Positions 1 to 12,120 are shown, numbered from the stretch's first letter. The stretch: DNA of 64,000 nucleotides from Cladocopium goreaui (GCA_947184155.2 CAMXCT020001651.1:1-64000); one strand, 5' to 3'. Notes: generated by a model from the letters alone, not told the origin. Program-made: numbers and translations.

Positions 1-404
1 ATAGCGCCCATAATCCCATATTGATAGGCAAAAGCTATATCCCAGCGTGTGCTTCCAGGAATTTAGTGAACGATGTTGTTTTCCCCCAAACGTGTTCGAT
101 GCCTGGGGTTTGCAATGTCTCTGGAAAATAAATCATGATCTGAGTCCTCAAGCATCGTGGAGCGCAAACAGCGCCGAGCTCTTCCTCAGATTTCCATGGC
201 ATATGGCGACCTTGGGGTTGGTCTTAGCTATGGGTTGGGATGTTTGTAAAATGGTCAGTGAAAATCATTTAACATATGTAAACATGGGGAAGATATGGGA
301 AGATAATATGTTTATATAACTTTAAACTTTAAATTGTCAAATTCATGGGAAAAATTCGGGAGCACAAGGTTTTTGATTGGTTGACCATGATAGGTCATGA
401 TGAG
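1..404. other. AT-rich non-coding stretch
   Basis: No convincing coding frame, repeat or element is visible here. The stretch lies just 3' of the minus-strand stop codon at 405-407, so part of it may be the 3' UTR of the kinase-like gene. The direct repeat of the phrase ATGGGGAAGAT is too short to interpret. Confidence 0.4.
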
Positions 405-1392
405 TCACGGTCTGGACCTCCACTCTGGTCCACGCAACAGACTCCTCGGCGCCCTGATCTTGGAGGGGCCTTCTGTACAACCCTGTCGCATGTTTACAAG
501 GCACAAGTCCTTAAACCGAGCCGCCAAGGTCGCCCCTGTCCTGAGCGCCACCGTGCTGGCGGCAAGCTGTCCAGCATCCCAACCACTCCAGAAGACCGCG
601 CCCCAATAGTCGCGGAGCCTTCCCGGCTTCGGAAACACGGGGTCATCAGACCTCTGCCTGGCGATCTCGGCCGGGCTGGCGTCCAAAATGGCCTTGTCGA
701 AGTCGATGACATAAAGACGCGCGGGCCCATGGCCAACCGAGCCCCAGATCATCTCCGAGTCGTGCAGAAAAACGCCGAAGGTTTCGAGGTATCCATGCAA
801 CAACAGATACATTTTTTCCATCAACAAGGGCGCTGGGACCCTCGATGATCGAGCCGGCACTGGCTGACAAATCAGGTTGACCCAGCTGAACTGACAGCAG
901 CATCCCATCCTCCTTGGGCATCGCCGGCAGCGCGGGGTCCGGACGCAGCAGCTCCATGATGACGTAGCCCCGGGATTTCTCCCGTTCGCCCTGCAGGAAA
1001 CCGGTCTCAAAGCACTTCAGCAACTGCGCCATGCGTGGCACCTGTGTTCCCAGTGCTGCCAGCAGCTGTGAGGCAAGCTTGTAGATTACCATCTCCATGA
1101 TTTCTTTTTCGCACTCGCCCTTCGATGATGAAGCATCCATACCCTCGATAGAGACTTTCATGGCGTGCACACCATCCGTAAAGATGACTCCGAAGGTGCC
1201 AGAGTTCGTGACATGCCAATGTAGCAGGTTGGCTGGCAGCAGCCTTCGCCTGTCAGATTCCTCTTGTTCGCGCTGACGCCTCTCCAGAGTCTCCTTGGAA
1301 GGAGGTTTTAGTCGACAGGGGCGCTCTCGCAGCGACTGCATTGGATCGAAAGGTTGGCGTTTCTGCGTAAGGAATTGGGTTGGCTCGAGCTG
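405..1392 (-). CDS. Kinase-fold-like protein, terminal exons (about 882-1392 and 405-832)
   Basis: GC-rich minus-strand coding block. The upstream frame is open from a possible acceptor (GACAG at about 1392) and has an ATG at 1341. Seen motifs are a glycine-loop-like GTFGVIF, then HAMKVS (possible beta-3 lysine), a hinge-like YVIMELL, and in the downstream frame LYVIDFDKA, which resembles a DFG/DFD metal-binding segment. The usual HRD loop is not recognisable (LHDSEMIW lies there). The two halves are in different frames. Removing a 49-nt GT...AG segment (881 down to 833, starting GTCAAC and ending CCCAG) joins them in frame, so I prefer a mini-intron to a frameshift. The stop is TGA at 405-407. 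It could be the last exon of the minus-strand exon chain to its right. A kinase or phosphotransferase fold is inference from motif order only. Confidence 0.55.
833..881 (-). other. Putative 49-nt mini-intron in kinase-like gene
   Basis: On the minus strand the segment begins GTCAACC and ends TCCCAG. Its length is not a multiple of three, and its removal links the two frames that carry the kinase-like motifs. The alternative is a one-base indel or sequencing error near the A-run at about 815. Confidence 0.4.
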
Positions 1393-1441
1393 TCAACAGC
1401 TCTGTGGGACATGTCCTTGACTGTGATCTACGCTGAACCAC

Positions 1442-3631
1442 TGGCCAAGCTCATATGAGTTGGTGGTCCGGGATCTCCCATGATTTCCTATGGATTGTGA
1501 TCATTCCCAATATATTGGGTGGGTGGTAGAGCCCCCCATTTCACAACCAATCAAGAATGGTATTGTGAATGGTTCATATCTTGGACAAGCACCAGCACAG
1601 CAGTGATCAGGGTCCAAGCAGATAGCGTGGCAGGGTGGAAAGCTTCAAGGAACTCCAAAGCACCTGCAGTGAAGGCCCGCATAGGAGGTCCTGGCATCTT
1701 AATAACACAGGAGGTTTCATGGATATACAGCCTAGATTTGGTTCATGGTTTCATATATTTACGGTTTGAAAATATCGTGTTTCATGTATGTATGTATATT
1801 TAATAACTATATATATATATATACAGTATATATGACTCATGTGACTGTGTGTGTGTGTGTACATTAGCCAAAAAATCATTCTAAACGAGCCTCAGTCTGA
1901 CTCACGTATACTCAATGGCGAAACCACTGATTTTGGAGGACATCAATCCGAAATCAAACGATGTGGAAACCTGGGGAAACCTGGGGGAAACCGGCAACCT
2001 GGGGAAACCTCGGGAAACTTGGGGGAAACCACAGAATTTCTTCAGAACCACTTAGCACTGCACGGCTCTCAAGCCCCGCCACCACAAGGGAGGCCACCAC
2101 CTAAAACGACTTGGTGCGCCGTTGGTTTCACAAGGTTTGCACCAACAAAGATGGGTCATTGAGCCAATAAACACAGGGGGGTAATACTCGTAATACTGGT
2201 TAACCCACAAACATGGGAATGTTCTATGGGAACATCGTGGAATACACTGGGGATATCTCAACAGATGGATATAATGAGGGTTGATTTAATGGTTCTGTAC
2301 CCTGTCATCAAACATGGCTGGAACATCCTATATCAACGGGTCTTAAAAAGTGAAAATCATCGAATTTTGGATAGGCATCTTCCACCATGCGTCCACCACA
2401 TCACCAAGTTCCCGGCGTAGGGAAAAAACCAAGGCCCGAGCCAGTAGGGTCGAAGGTGCGTTTGGAAAGTGCGAAGGCGGCCCCTGGTGACCCAGTCCGA
2501 GTTTTTTTGGAATCTGGGAAGATCTGGGAAGATCTGGGAAGCATCAACTGCATCAACCACCCTGGGAGTAGTAACTCCCTCCGACCTCGATCCCTGTGTG
2601 GTCGCACCAGGCGGGATGGCCTTAAACGCTGCTGGAGAGACCAGGTCGTGACTTTGGGTCGAAAACGAGATAGGAAAAAATTGTAAAAAAAAATGGTTAT
2701 GGTCCCCAATAGATAGCCATCTTTATTGCCATATTTCCGAAAATGAGCATTTAAGTCATCTAATTTTTCGAAAATGGAGAACTCGACCATCAGAATAGAT
2801 AAATGGAAAAATTAGAAGTTTCAATGGGCATTTATTTTGGGATTTTACTGATTTAAGCGACACTGGGCCACTGGGCTTTACAGCACCAAAAATTGGGAAT
2901 TCAGAATGGGGATCATGTGGGGAAACATTATTGGAATGACTGTCATGTGATGATGCAACAAATAGGTCATTCATACAATGTGGGGCCCCCGTTCGATAGC
3001 GTTCAGTTGGTGCGTTTATAACTCCAATAACTATTATGGTTTATGGTACGCAAATAACGAACTATATAGTATTCATGGGGTTTATTTCAGCCAACTTACA
3101 ACTGAAATATCTGAAGACCGAAGTCCTGGAACAACTCATCATCCATACCCCCACGGTGCAGGACTATCCTGCCAGTCAAAATGAGCCAACGACATACGAA
3201 CAATTCAGTGACTGGAATGTGTGAAGATTTAGACTCCCTGCGTTTTTAAGTGCAAGACATGCCCAGCTGTTGTAATTGTTGTAATTGACGGAGCTGTTCA
3301 ACAGGCCCAGGTAATTGAGGCATTCAAAATACTCATTTTTCCCATCTCATGAAATACTCGTTCAGGGAAAGCGGCTTCCAATTTCAATCAATTTCATATG
3401 GCTTACCACTTAACTCAGGTAGTAAAACTTAGTATAACTCTCTATACTTCATAACCAATCAACAAAGCTATAACTTTTTCATGGCTCGATCAGGATCTGG
3501 GGCTTGCGTGCGACACTCAGGCGGGTCACATCCACACTCCTGGCAATGAGGCAGTTCCCACAAGAAACAACCGGGGATATTCACCATATTCCTGGGATGC
3601 ACCTGGGTTGCATGAATTTCTGCATGACTAT
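1442..3631. other. Non-coding stretch, no resolved feature
   Basis: AT-rich sequence with a short AT microsatellite near 1808-1835 and a purine-rich GGGGAAACC repeat at 1965-2032. A moderately GC-rich patch at 2440-2640 could hold an exon, but no frame with clear splice sites stood out. Confidence 0.3.
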
Positions 3632-3744
3632 TAGCCTCTGGTAATGACTAACATAGCTATAGAAAATCACCATGCTATTAATAGGTAAACCATCTATTTC
3701 GATTAGGGCCATTTTCCATGGCTATGTTAGTTTACCAGAGGGTA
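3632..3744. mobile_element. IR-A inverted-repeat element (MITE-like), left end degraded
   Basis: Right end is TTTACCAGAGGGTA; the left end reads TTAGCCTCTGGTAA. The subterminal arms AACATAGCTAT and GGCTATGTTAG pair, with the AAATCACCAT core typical of the family. Confidence 0.8.
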
Positions 3745-3811
3745 CCACTTCTAAACTTCTAAATGTTCTAAGATATTCCAGATTCGTAGCTTTCGAAGAC
3801 GATAACCTTAC

Positions 3812-3957
3812 CATCACCAGCGATTTTTAGCCCAGCCCTCCACCAGGCGTCCGAACGGCTCCCTTGGATCCCTTGGCGTCCGCACGTCACGAGGATGGCC
3901 TGCGAGATGGGAGAGAAGAAGAAGCCGCTGACCAACAGGGCGACATAGGGCCGCCAC
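3812..3957 (-). CDS. Candidate exon, hydrophobic segment
   Basis: Minus-strand coding island bounded by acceptor GCCAG at 3957/3958 and a consensus donor GTAAGG after 3812. The best frame reads WRPYVALLVSGFFFSPISQA and continues Arg/Gly/Trp-rich, so it could carry one membrane helix. The arrangement faintly recalls Mpv17/PMP22-type membrane proteins, but this is too weak to assign. It lies in the same orientation as all other exons in the window. Confidence 0.45.
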
Positions 3958-4455
3958 CTGGCGGAGGGTGATGTAGTGATGTCAATGTGGAACAAGCTGC
4001 GAAAATATCTGGCATTCAGCCGGTTTTTGCACGACATTGTCTGTTCCCTGTCTCCGCAAAATGAGACGATTTCTGGCAAAGAGCCCAGGCTTTTTAGGCT
4101 ACATTGGAAATCTTGGAGATTTCTGGCTTGGATTGCTGCTAAATCTGCCAAAAGAAGGTGATCTTCATCAAGGGCAAATCAGCAACTTTGCAGGACTTAA
4201 ACGCAAACAATTCGTCAATGGGATGGTAAAATTTGTAAAAGTGAAAATCTACAGGAATTGCAGGTTTTTGTTGACGATTTTCACTTGAACCAATCGAATT
4301 TTCATTCAGCCACCCTCCAGGAACCGAGCTCTCTCCAAGCCGGTTCTGGCTCTAAGGCATGCAAGACTGCCTGGAATGGGCTGGAAAAAGATCGTCAAAA
4401 CATTGCTGCGGACCTGCTCATGACTGGTCCATGTTCAGGAACTGGTCATTACCTG

Positions 4456-4512
4456 TTGTTAAAGGGGTTTCTTCAAACCCATCTATTAATCAACCAACCA
4501 ATGGGAATTTGG
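4456..4512. repeat. Dispersed repeat, copy 1 of 2
   Basis: GTTAAAGGGGTTTCTTC...CTATTAATCAACCAACCAATGGGAA recurs with few changes at 19236-19292. No terminal repeats could be defined. Confidence 0.6.
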
Positions 4513-4900
4513 GACATCTATGGAACCATCGTGAACTATCCCAGCTTTGGTCTACCCGAGTCTAGCGGCTGGCCATCTTGACCCATCCCCCACTGTGCGT
4601 CACGAATGCTGCTGTGACCATCCCCCAATAGGTTTCTTTAAATCGCTGTCATTCAACCTTTTGACCGTGGCAAAAAACTAGCTTCGAGTTGTCCAGAAAC
4701 GAGAAATACCCTTTTAGCCACCGGTACATCGGTGAATCCGAACATAGTCCCATCAGACAATGTGGGACCAACCACCGATTTCAGACACCCAGAGGCCCAT
4801 TTTGGGCCCATGTTTTCCCACCTTCAAACGGGTGGTTGAAACCAAAAAATGGGCGACGACTTGGTGGACCATCTGGTACCCATTTTGACCCATACCTCTA

Positions 4901-5009
4901 CTGGTTGGTGGTTTCAACCTACCCCTCTGAAAAAAGATGACTTCGTCAGTTGGGATGATTATTCCCAATACATGGAAAAATAATCCAAATGTTCCAAACT
5001 ACCAACCAG
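4901..5009. mobile_element. IR-B inverted-repeat element
   Basis: Ends CTGGTTGGTGGTTT...AAACTACCAACCAG are inverted repeats. The internal CTACCCCTCTGAAAAA...TTCGTCAGTTGGGA...TTATTCCCAA is shared with copies at 17420, 25610 and 55129. Confidence 0.8.
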
Positions 5010-5367
5010 TTATTTGTTTATCCATTTAGATGCATTTGGCTCTGGATCAAAAACAAGAAACATCTTTGGCGATGGACATCCGAGCGCCAAAATTTGATGT
5101 GAACTACATCGGATTCAATGGGCGAAACGGCCCATCCCCATTTGAGTAGAGGAATATCCTATTCAATCAATGGCCATTTCAGGGACCTAAAGTGTAGTTA
5201 CCTACCATATACTATAGGCCTAAATTTCAGGGCCAATAATTTCAATATCCCCGCAAAATCTAGTCGAAAATATGGGACACTACCTGCTACCTCCATTCTA
5301 GGGTCCTGAAATTCCCAATGATTCAATGGGAATTTTCCATTTCCACATCTAGCCCCACATCCAGCAC

Positions 5368-5427
5368 CTTCTGTGCACAGATCCGCGCCACCGCTTTGCG
5401 CCAGCGCTTTGAGGGTGAAGGGCAGCC
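5368..5427 (-). CDS. Candidate exon, basic segment
   Basis: Sixty-nucleotide minus-strand island between acceptor ACTCAG|G and donor AAG|GTGCTG. It reads 20 codons in phase 0-0, basic (KRWRKAVARICAQK). Family not recognised. It probably belongs to the same minus-strand exon chain. Confidence 0.4.
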
Positions 5428-5903
5428 CTGAGTGGCGGCAAATTCTGGGTCCGCGGATGGCAACGGGTACAAAATGGCGCTAGCAATGGACCTGCAGAAT
5501 TTGTTTTCTTTTTACAGTTAAGCCATCCATTTTTGAGACCAGTTCTTTTGATCTATCACCAATACATGCCGTGGACTGACTGTTCAGAAATATCCCAACT
5601 ATAGGGCTTCAAAGTTAGAAAATGCGTAAAACTGTAGGGTGACTGGATTTACGTTCGATATTATTGTTTATTCTTAAAAATCATATGATATCAAATCCTT
5701 GTCCTTGAAGAGCATCAATCAAACCTGCATACCAAACAAAACGTGGGGTTGTCTGGGAATGGGCTACGGCATATCCGAAAATGGCCATGTGAATGGGAGA
5801 GATGGTGATTAACCACCGAATTTGAGGTTTTGCACCAAAAACAAATCCATGTATAAATATATAGACCGTGAGGTATCCTATATTTTTTTATGTATTTATT
5901 AAT

Positions 5904-6004
5904 TTATCTATCTGTCTATCTAGCAATCTATCTATGTATCTGTCTATCTAGCAATCTATCTATCTATCTATCTATCGTTCTTTCTTTCTTTCTTTCTTTC
6001 CTTT
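5904..6004. repeat. ATCT and TTTC microsatellite
   Basis: Runs of ATCT, interrupted by GTCT and AGCA, pass into TTTC repeats. Confidence 0.9.
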
Positions 6005-6219
6005 TGTATATTTACAGTTTACAGTATTTGTTTGCACTGGATTATAACCCTGGTTAATGCCAACCCCGAATCAATATATAACATCATATAACCCCCCAGC
6101 TCACCAATTAAATTAGGAGGTTCCCAATATCAGCATATATAAACCACTCTTAGGATTGAAACCCTCCAGGAATAACGCAGGAATGTATTTATCCTGGGTT
6201 GACATGATGATACCCTCAC

Positions 6220-6340
6220 CAGCCCCTTCACTGCGCACCCCTGGAGATACTGGAGAGCTTGCGTCCATCAACCCCACATCGGACGGCCGTGGTGACCCAT
6301 CGAGGGGGTTGGGGCGGGCTAAGCAGCTAAGGGTATGCTG
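6220..6340 (-). CDS. GC-rich island, possible exon
   Basis: GC content is well above the flanks and frames are open on both strands. The minus strand has AG acceptor candidates (CTTAG) and a Pro/Ser-rich frame. Neither frame nor splice sites can be settled. Confidence 0.2.
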
Positions 6341-6579
6341 GACCGGGGCCAAAAGAAATGCTTGGGAGGATCATGTTCTTGAGTTTTTTGGCATGTGTTT
6401 GAGATTTTTAGGCATGTTCTTGGTTTAAAAGTTTACAAAAACTACAAGAACTCGTGTGATCTTTCCAGTTTAAGAATGGGGCGGACGAAAAAAACAAAAG
6501 GCGTATTCAGCAACATCTTTTGGGAGGAACCTAGACCTCTGCACAGTTTTTGGGGCTTTCCAGTGGTGATGTTTGTCAT

Positions 6580-6690
6580 TTGCCCAGGGTGTGTCACTGG
6601 TCGTTCCATGAAGGCTTGCTCGCATGTGTGGCTTCAGGTCTGAGGCGGAGCAGGGTGTTTCCATGGCCGGCGGCAAGATGCTTTGATCAA
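6580..6690 (-). CDS. GC-rich island, possible exon
   Basis: The minus-strand frame reads MPPAMETPCSASDLKPHMRA and continues open through the island. It resembles the other exons in composition, but the splice sites are not clear. Function unknown. Confidence 0.25.
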
Positions 6691-6729
6691 CTTCTAAGAT
6701 ATCATTCGGGGTTCCTTATGATGGGTATA

Positions 6730-6846
6730 TACCCTCTGGTAATTCTACAAAAAGCTATTCAAAATGGCCATAGAAATAGTGTTTTTTTCCATTAAACATG
6801 GTGGATCTTTCCAGTTCGTTTTTTTGTTAACGTTTACCAGGGGGTA
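6730..6846. mobile_element. IR-A element
   Basis: Ends TACCCTCTGGTAA and CGTTTACCAGGGGGTA. The interior keeps the AAAATGGCCATAGAAATAG and GGTGGATCTTTCC arms. Confidence 0.85.
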
Positions 6847-7000
6847 AACCCCTCAATGGATTGGTCTAAGACCATACCCCCAATACTTATCCGACTCAGT
6901 AAGTCTGAGACTCGGAAACCAGTCACTTACCCTGGGGTAAACATACGGAAAGCTGTGGAAATTCTATGGTTTCTTTTGGAAATTGATTCATAAATGGATA

Positions 7001-7106
7001 TACCCTCTGGTAAGCTAACATAACTATAGAAAATCACCATGTTTAATGGGAAAACTCACTATAAATGACCATTTTCAATAGCTTTTTGTATGTTTACCAG
7101 AGGGTA
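7001..7106. mobile_element. IR-A element
   Basis: Ends TACCCTCTGGTAAGC and TGTTTACCAGAGGGTA, arms intact. A degraded partial copy (TACCCTGGGGTAAAC at about 6930) lies just to its left, so insertions cluster here. Confidence 0.9.
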
Positions 7107-7429
7107 AATGGTGGGTTTTTCACATCCCGATGTTCTTCTTTCGAAAGGTTTCTGGAGTCAGTGACCAGATACAGAAAAAGCACATGTTGTTAGGGGCGTC
7201 GGGTGGCTTTTCTCATAACTGCCTCGATTGCTGTCGAGTCCTTTTGATGAGATCAAAAAGGCCTCCATTCTGGTCAAATTAGCATCAATATATGTCACTT
7301 TGAGTTTAAAATCAGGGGGTTCGTGGTTTCCAGTTGCCAAATGTTGCCAAGCTCCCCCAGAAGTACCACCTTAAGCAGATAAGCAGATCAGAATTTGACC
7401 AGGCAGGTGCTTCATGTGCTCAACACCAT

Positions 7430-7540
7430 GAAACACCGTACAAACGATCGCGCATGAGGCCAGTCTCAGTGTGCTGTTGGACGCCAAGACGGCCATGTCG
7501 CCAAGGCGCGCGGTCGGGTGACACGTCATTCATCAGCCGT
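7430..7540. CDS. GC-rich island, possible exon of uncertain strand
   Basis: A plus frame reads TIAHEASLSVLLDAKTAMSP and ends at a GTGACA donor-like site. A minus frame is also open. The strand cannot be decided from sequence alone. Confidence 0.2.
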
Positions 7541-8253
7541 GGTCGGTTCGTCCAGTGGGTCTCCGGTGGGTCTGGATCCCAAACCCCAAAGGGTGTTGGT
7601 CTCCGACCAAAACTGCTTGGCTTCTCCAGTTGCCAAGTTAGTCAAGTTAGTCAAGTTAGATGGGATGGGGAAAAGATGGTCATCCATTGCTGCATTGCTA
7701 TGGGAATGAAAACGTTTAACGGGTGTTTTAAGCCATGAAAACTGATGGCAGATCAGTTTTTTCTCACTGGACCAAACTCGGGCACGCCGGGCACGGTGAT
7801 GAAACAGGCTGGGCTCCCAGGCTCCCAGGGCCCCTGCGATGTTCAAAATTCACTGCCCTTCCAGGGGCTTCATCGTATCGTGGCCTTGAAATGATCAAAC
7901 ATGTTGCGAATGTCAGTTGGGATCGTCATTCCGTTCTGGGCTTGAAATTAAATGCACATGAAAATTAATTGAAACCAGCGGAGCATGAACCAAAAAAGGG
8001 GATGAATTGGGTTATCTATTGGAGAAATCATTGGATAATTTACGGTATTGGATAAACATCCATATTTGATATTATATCCCCCTAATATTAAACCTAATAT
8101 TAAACACTCTAGTATTAGATTGTTCAATATCCCCTCATGTCATATTCATTTGGGTGTAAGTGTTTCACACTGGATTATATAAACATGATTAAACTCCTGG
8201 TGAACACCCCTAAACACCAATATTAAATAACCCCACCCCGTGGGATATTGAAC

Positions 8254-8372
8254 TACCCTCTGGTAATTTAACATAGCTATTGAAAATGGCAATAGAAATA
8301 GTTGATTTACCCATTCTAGCCAATTATAGCTACGGTGATTTTCTACAGCTATGTAAACGTTTACCAGAGGTA
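8254..8372. mobile_element. IR-A element
   Basis: Left end TACCCTCTGGTAATTTAACATAGCT; right end AACGTTTACCAGAGGTA (one G lost). TA is present at both termini. Confidence 0.85.
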
Positions 8373-8399
8373 AAAAAAAAGTCTTGATCATCATTATTG

Positions 8400-8870
8400 G
8401 GATTAGAATGATTAATATGTCAGCATAGTTATAGATGAGTTCTAGATCTCTATCTTAATTCTCTATCAGTTGACCTGTGAAAAAAATCTCAATATCCATC
8501 AATATCCCATCTCCCCATGGTGACTCGCGGGACTCTGGAATGGGGGGAATGGGAGTAGGTACCATCATATCAGTTATAATATCATATTATATACATAATG
8601 TATATGAATGTGTATAATTATATATTATTGTATACTGATGTATACTGTATATTTATATATTCGCCCCATCATCATACTTTCCACAATTGGTGGTTTTTAT
8701 ATCATTATCCCATAGGATCATTGAACTGTTGGGGGATAGAGTTTTTGTTGAGAACATTGAACAATTGAAAATAATTCATTGTTTCCTTCAAGAAAATGAC
8801 CCGTAAATGCTGGGCGTTCCACATCTTTTCAAATTCCCCACCTGCCAGGTGAGGGTTGTTAGATTTTATC
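8400..8870. other. AT-rich non-coding stretch
   Basis: Mostly AT-rich, with an imperfect TATAT tract at 8575-8665. No coding frame or element is visible. Confidence 0.4.
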
Positions 8871-8877
8871 TAAGTTG

Positions 8878-8995
8878 CCTTCTCCTCCTCCTCCTCTCTT
8901 CCTCCTCTCCTCCTCCTCTCGTCGTCCTCCTCCTCTCGTTGTCCTCCTCCTCTCGTTGTCCTCCTCGTCTCGTTGTCCTCCTCGTCCTCCTGCTC
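8878..8995. repeat. Pyrimidine tract (CTC/CTT/GTC repeats)
   Basis: The plus strand is almost pure C/T with interspersed GTCGTCC units. It runs straight into the 40-bp repeat array. Confidence 0.85.
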
Positions 8996-9002
8996 AACTG
9001 CG

Positions 9003-9277
9003 ACTCGCGATCCACAGTGTTCGCTGCCGGACCTCAACCACGACCATCCACGCCCAGTGTTCCCTGCCGGACCTCAACCACGACCATCCACGCCCAGTGT
9101 TCCCTGCCGGACCTCAACCACGGCCATCCACGCCCAGTGGTCCCTGCCGGACCTCAACCACGGCCATCCACGCCCAGTGTTCCCTGCCGGACCTCAACCG
9201 CGAGTATCCATGCCAAGTGTTCCCTGCCGGACCTCAACCGCGAGTATCCACGCCAAGTGTTCCCTGCCGGACCTCAT
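9003..9277. repeat. 40-bp tandem repeat, about 7 units
   Basis: Unit TTCCCTGCCGGACCTCAACC plus 20 further bases repeats with exact 40-bp spacing from about 9021 to 9261 (starts at 9021, 9061, 9101, 9141, 9181, 9221, 9261). It is open in all three plus frames. As 40 is not a multiple of three, the peptide cycles through the frames, so coding is unlikely. Confidence 0.9.
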
Positions 9278-9285
9278 GTAGGAAG

Positions 9286-9690
9286 ATAAAATGTCAGATA
9301 GAGTGCCAGAAGATTTGCCAGGTAGAATGCCAGAAAATATGCCAGAAGATATGCCAGATAGATATGCCAGAAGATATTCCAGAAGATATGCCAGATAGAA
9401 TGCCAGATAGAATGCCAGATAGAATGCCAGAAGATATGTCAGATATGCCAGATAGAATGCCAGATAGAATGCCAGAAGATATGTCAGAATATATGCCAGA
9501 AGATATGCCAGATAGAATGCCAGATAGAATGCCAGAAGATATGTCAGATAGAATGCCAGAAGATATGCCAGATAGAATGCCAGAAGATTTGCCAGATAGA
9601 ATGCCAGAAGATATGCCAGAAGATATGCCAGATAGAATGCCAAATAGAATGTCAGAAGATATGTCAGATAGAATGCCAGAAGATGTGCCA
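9286..9690. repeat. 12-bp alternating tandem repeat (CCAGATAGAATG / CCAGAAGATATG)
   Basis: Two 12-mers, CCAGATAGAATG and CCAGAAGATATG, alternate irregularly for about 400 bp. As 12 is divisible by three, the plus frame encodes a clean MPDRMPEDM-type repeat and the minus frame a Leu/Tyr/Ala-rich hydrophobic repeat. No start, splice or flanking coding context was found. Confidence 0.9.
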
Positions 9691-9882
9691 GTAAGAACAT
9701 GTATAAATGTCATGGTGGGGATCACACGAAGTAAAGTAATTTGGTTTTGTTTTTTTCTTTCGTAGGTAAATCCTGCAGTGAGATCGGGTTTGCTGCGATC
9801 TATTTGGTTCGCCTGAAATCTGCAATGTCACGTCGAAGTCCTAAGACGTCCTAAGATCACCGGACCTTAAGATGAGGACCTA

Positions 9883-10008
9883 CTGTGGATGGAAGAAATC
9901 CTGCACCAGTTGGGAACTATTAGGTACCTATGAAACACTGTAAATAATGGGATTATAATGGGAAAACCCATTTACCAACTGGTGCAGGATTTCGGAACCA
10001 TCCACAGT
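9883..10008. mobile_element. IR-D inverted-repeat element
   Basis: Left arm CTGTGGATGG...GAAATCCTGCACCAGTTGG; right arm CCAACTGGTGCAGGATTTCGG then CCATCCACAG. A shorter copy is at 62610-62694. Confidence 0.85.
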
Positions 10009-12120
10009 ATGAAAAACCGGCATCTTGTGGATCTCAAGAAACAAACGGAGTATCACGGACCAACGGCTGGTCAATGTCATCCACCCCATAGTCATCCCAT
10101 GTTCCGCCATTGCGAATGCGGTGAGAAGACGTGAAGCTTTTGGGAAAATAAGCATGGCATGTCACTCGTGGTGAGAAGACTCTCATAGATTCATAGATGT
10201 TCTGTTGTATCCTGCAGGGGCGCGCCGGAGTTCCCTGAGCTGAAAATGCCTCTGAAACACCTGCCGCTGCAGAGGATTCATTTCCGTGGCAGCTTATGAA
10301 TTTTGAAAAGTTGTATTGTACCTTTTGAGCTATCTGGGTTTGAACTTTGTATCAAGGCTGCAGAAGAGATATGCTCTCTTTAGCATGAAAACGGGAATGA
10401 TGATAGTCTATGACACAGCAAGAATCTCAAAAGTTCATGTGTCAAGGCACATGGTAAAACATCTCCTGCTAGAAAATCCATTCCAGAAAGGGTGTGACTT
10501 GTCCCGTCCCGCAATGGGCTGCTGTTTGCAGCTTCTGGCACTGGATATCCCTCCGGAAACGAATCCTCTAGTTGCGTCCCTGGCTGCTTCCTGGCGTCAA
10601 ATAAAAGGCCCCGCCCCAAGCATCATGAGCGACGTTGCAATAGTCAGACTGCATAGATCATCATAGATCTTGTGCGCGGGCGCCGTCAAGTAGCAAATTA
10701 GTGAGCCTTCACACAGAAAACTTCAGAAAACGTCATGATCGCAATGGATCTTAGAGTGGATCACTGAGCAAAGCTGGGACGCGTTTAAAGGGTCGCTGGT
10801 CCCACTTCACAAAACATATCACATTTGACTCACTGCTGGAAACATCGAAAGGCAATGGCCTTCTTGTTCCACGGCTTTCGTGCTCAGTCTCGAAAACCGA
10901 GAGATGAACACTCACCCATTTCAGACCCCCACCAGGGCCACTGCACAAAGGGGACACCTGTTTTCGTGCAGATCACACCGGCGCCACACGACACAAAGAC
11001 GTGCTATCGGTGTCATCGGCAGATCCCCCTGTGACGCACAGCAGCCAGGGAAGGCGATGCGAAATATGCGAAAATGTCAACGGCCAAGCCTTAAGCCTCG
11101 GCCGCAGTTTTGGGCTCTGATTCTTGGGGGATCATCAATCTAGATATCTCAGCTTGATGTCCTTCTCCTGTGGTATTGTGGTACGGTGTCCCTAATTCAG
11201 AAGAATTCCGAAGATCCAGCTTCACAACACTTCAATGACATTTCAGACATGGGGCCCCAAAACAAAGGCACAAAACGGCGATGATCGTTGACCATCCCCT
11301 TGAACAAGCAGCACCATGTAACTCGACCAAGCAGCTGAGCAAGTGCTGACACCCCGCAGGAAAATGAATCACGAGAAGATTCGCCTGAGCAAAAGGTTGC
11401 CTGGACCAAAAAAATAGACCCTGGTTGATCAATAGGGTCACCCCCAAAAAAGCCATGGATATGGTCAAAAGCCATGGAATCCCCTAACACCAACAGCTAA
11501 AATGTTTATAGGGCTTCATCCCCTCAAAGTATGGTATTGTAGATTTTGATGCATGCCCAAGTATCAAGAAGTGATACATGGCTATTCTTAAATGGTGCCC
11601 AATGATCAACAGCCCCGTGGTCAATGGGTTCGGAAGTTCAGATTTCGCCATGATGAATGAGGGATACGGACTAAGTCCCTAAGTCCCTAACCACGGCACC
11701 AATCTTAGGTGAAGACCTACTGCCAGCTGGTTTCAACCGGTGTCAACGATTGCCATCCCAAGAAATTTTCGACGCTCACGGCCCGGATCTGATCCCTCCA
11801 AGCGACGTTTTGAGTCAACTCACGCACGCCCGTTCAGAGCCCAGGAATGAGTCGGTTTGAAGCCTCGGTTCTGGATGAAAAAAAGCCAGCCAGGTGTCAG
11901 GCTTCGCCTCACATGCATCCAGCAGGATCAACTGAAAAAAAAAAACAGTGACTTTCTCAAGTAATCAACCGATACTATCATAATATAATATCTATCTACA
12001 AACATCTGAGTTCTATCCCAAACACACTCCAAATGTTTGGCAGTCCACGGCATGCTGGCCCCAGACTTCAAGATGTGTCTCTTTAATCGAACGCCAATGT
12101 AGTGTATGATCAATTTCCAA
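10009..12120. other. Stretch with weak coding potential only
   Basis: Moderately GC-rich at 10450-11100. A minus frame at 10380-10619 (starts MGRGLLFDARKQPG) and another at 10751-10957 are open, but no splice sites or family support them. The remainder is AT-rich with no recognised element. Confidence 0.25.

Noticed and set aside
8875-9765. 296-codon ORF over two satellites
   Set aside because: Crosses a pyrimidine tract and two unrelated tandem repeats. The 12-bp part is codon-regular but nothing supports expression.
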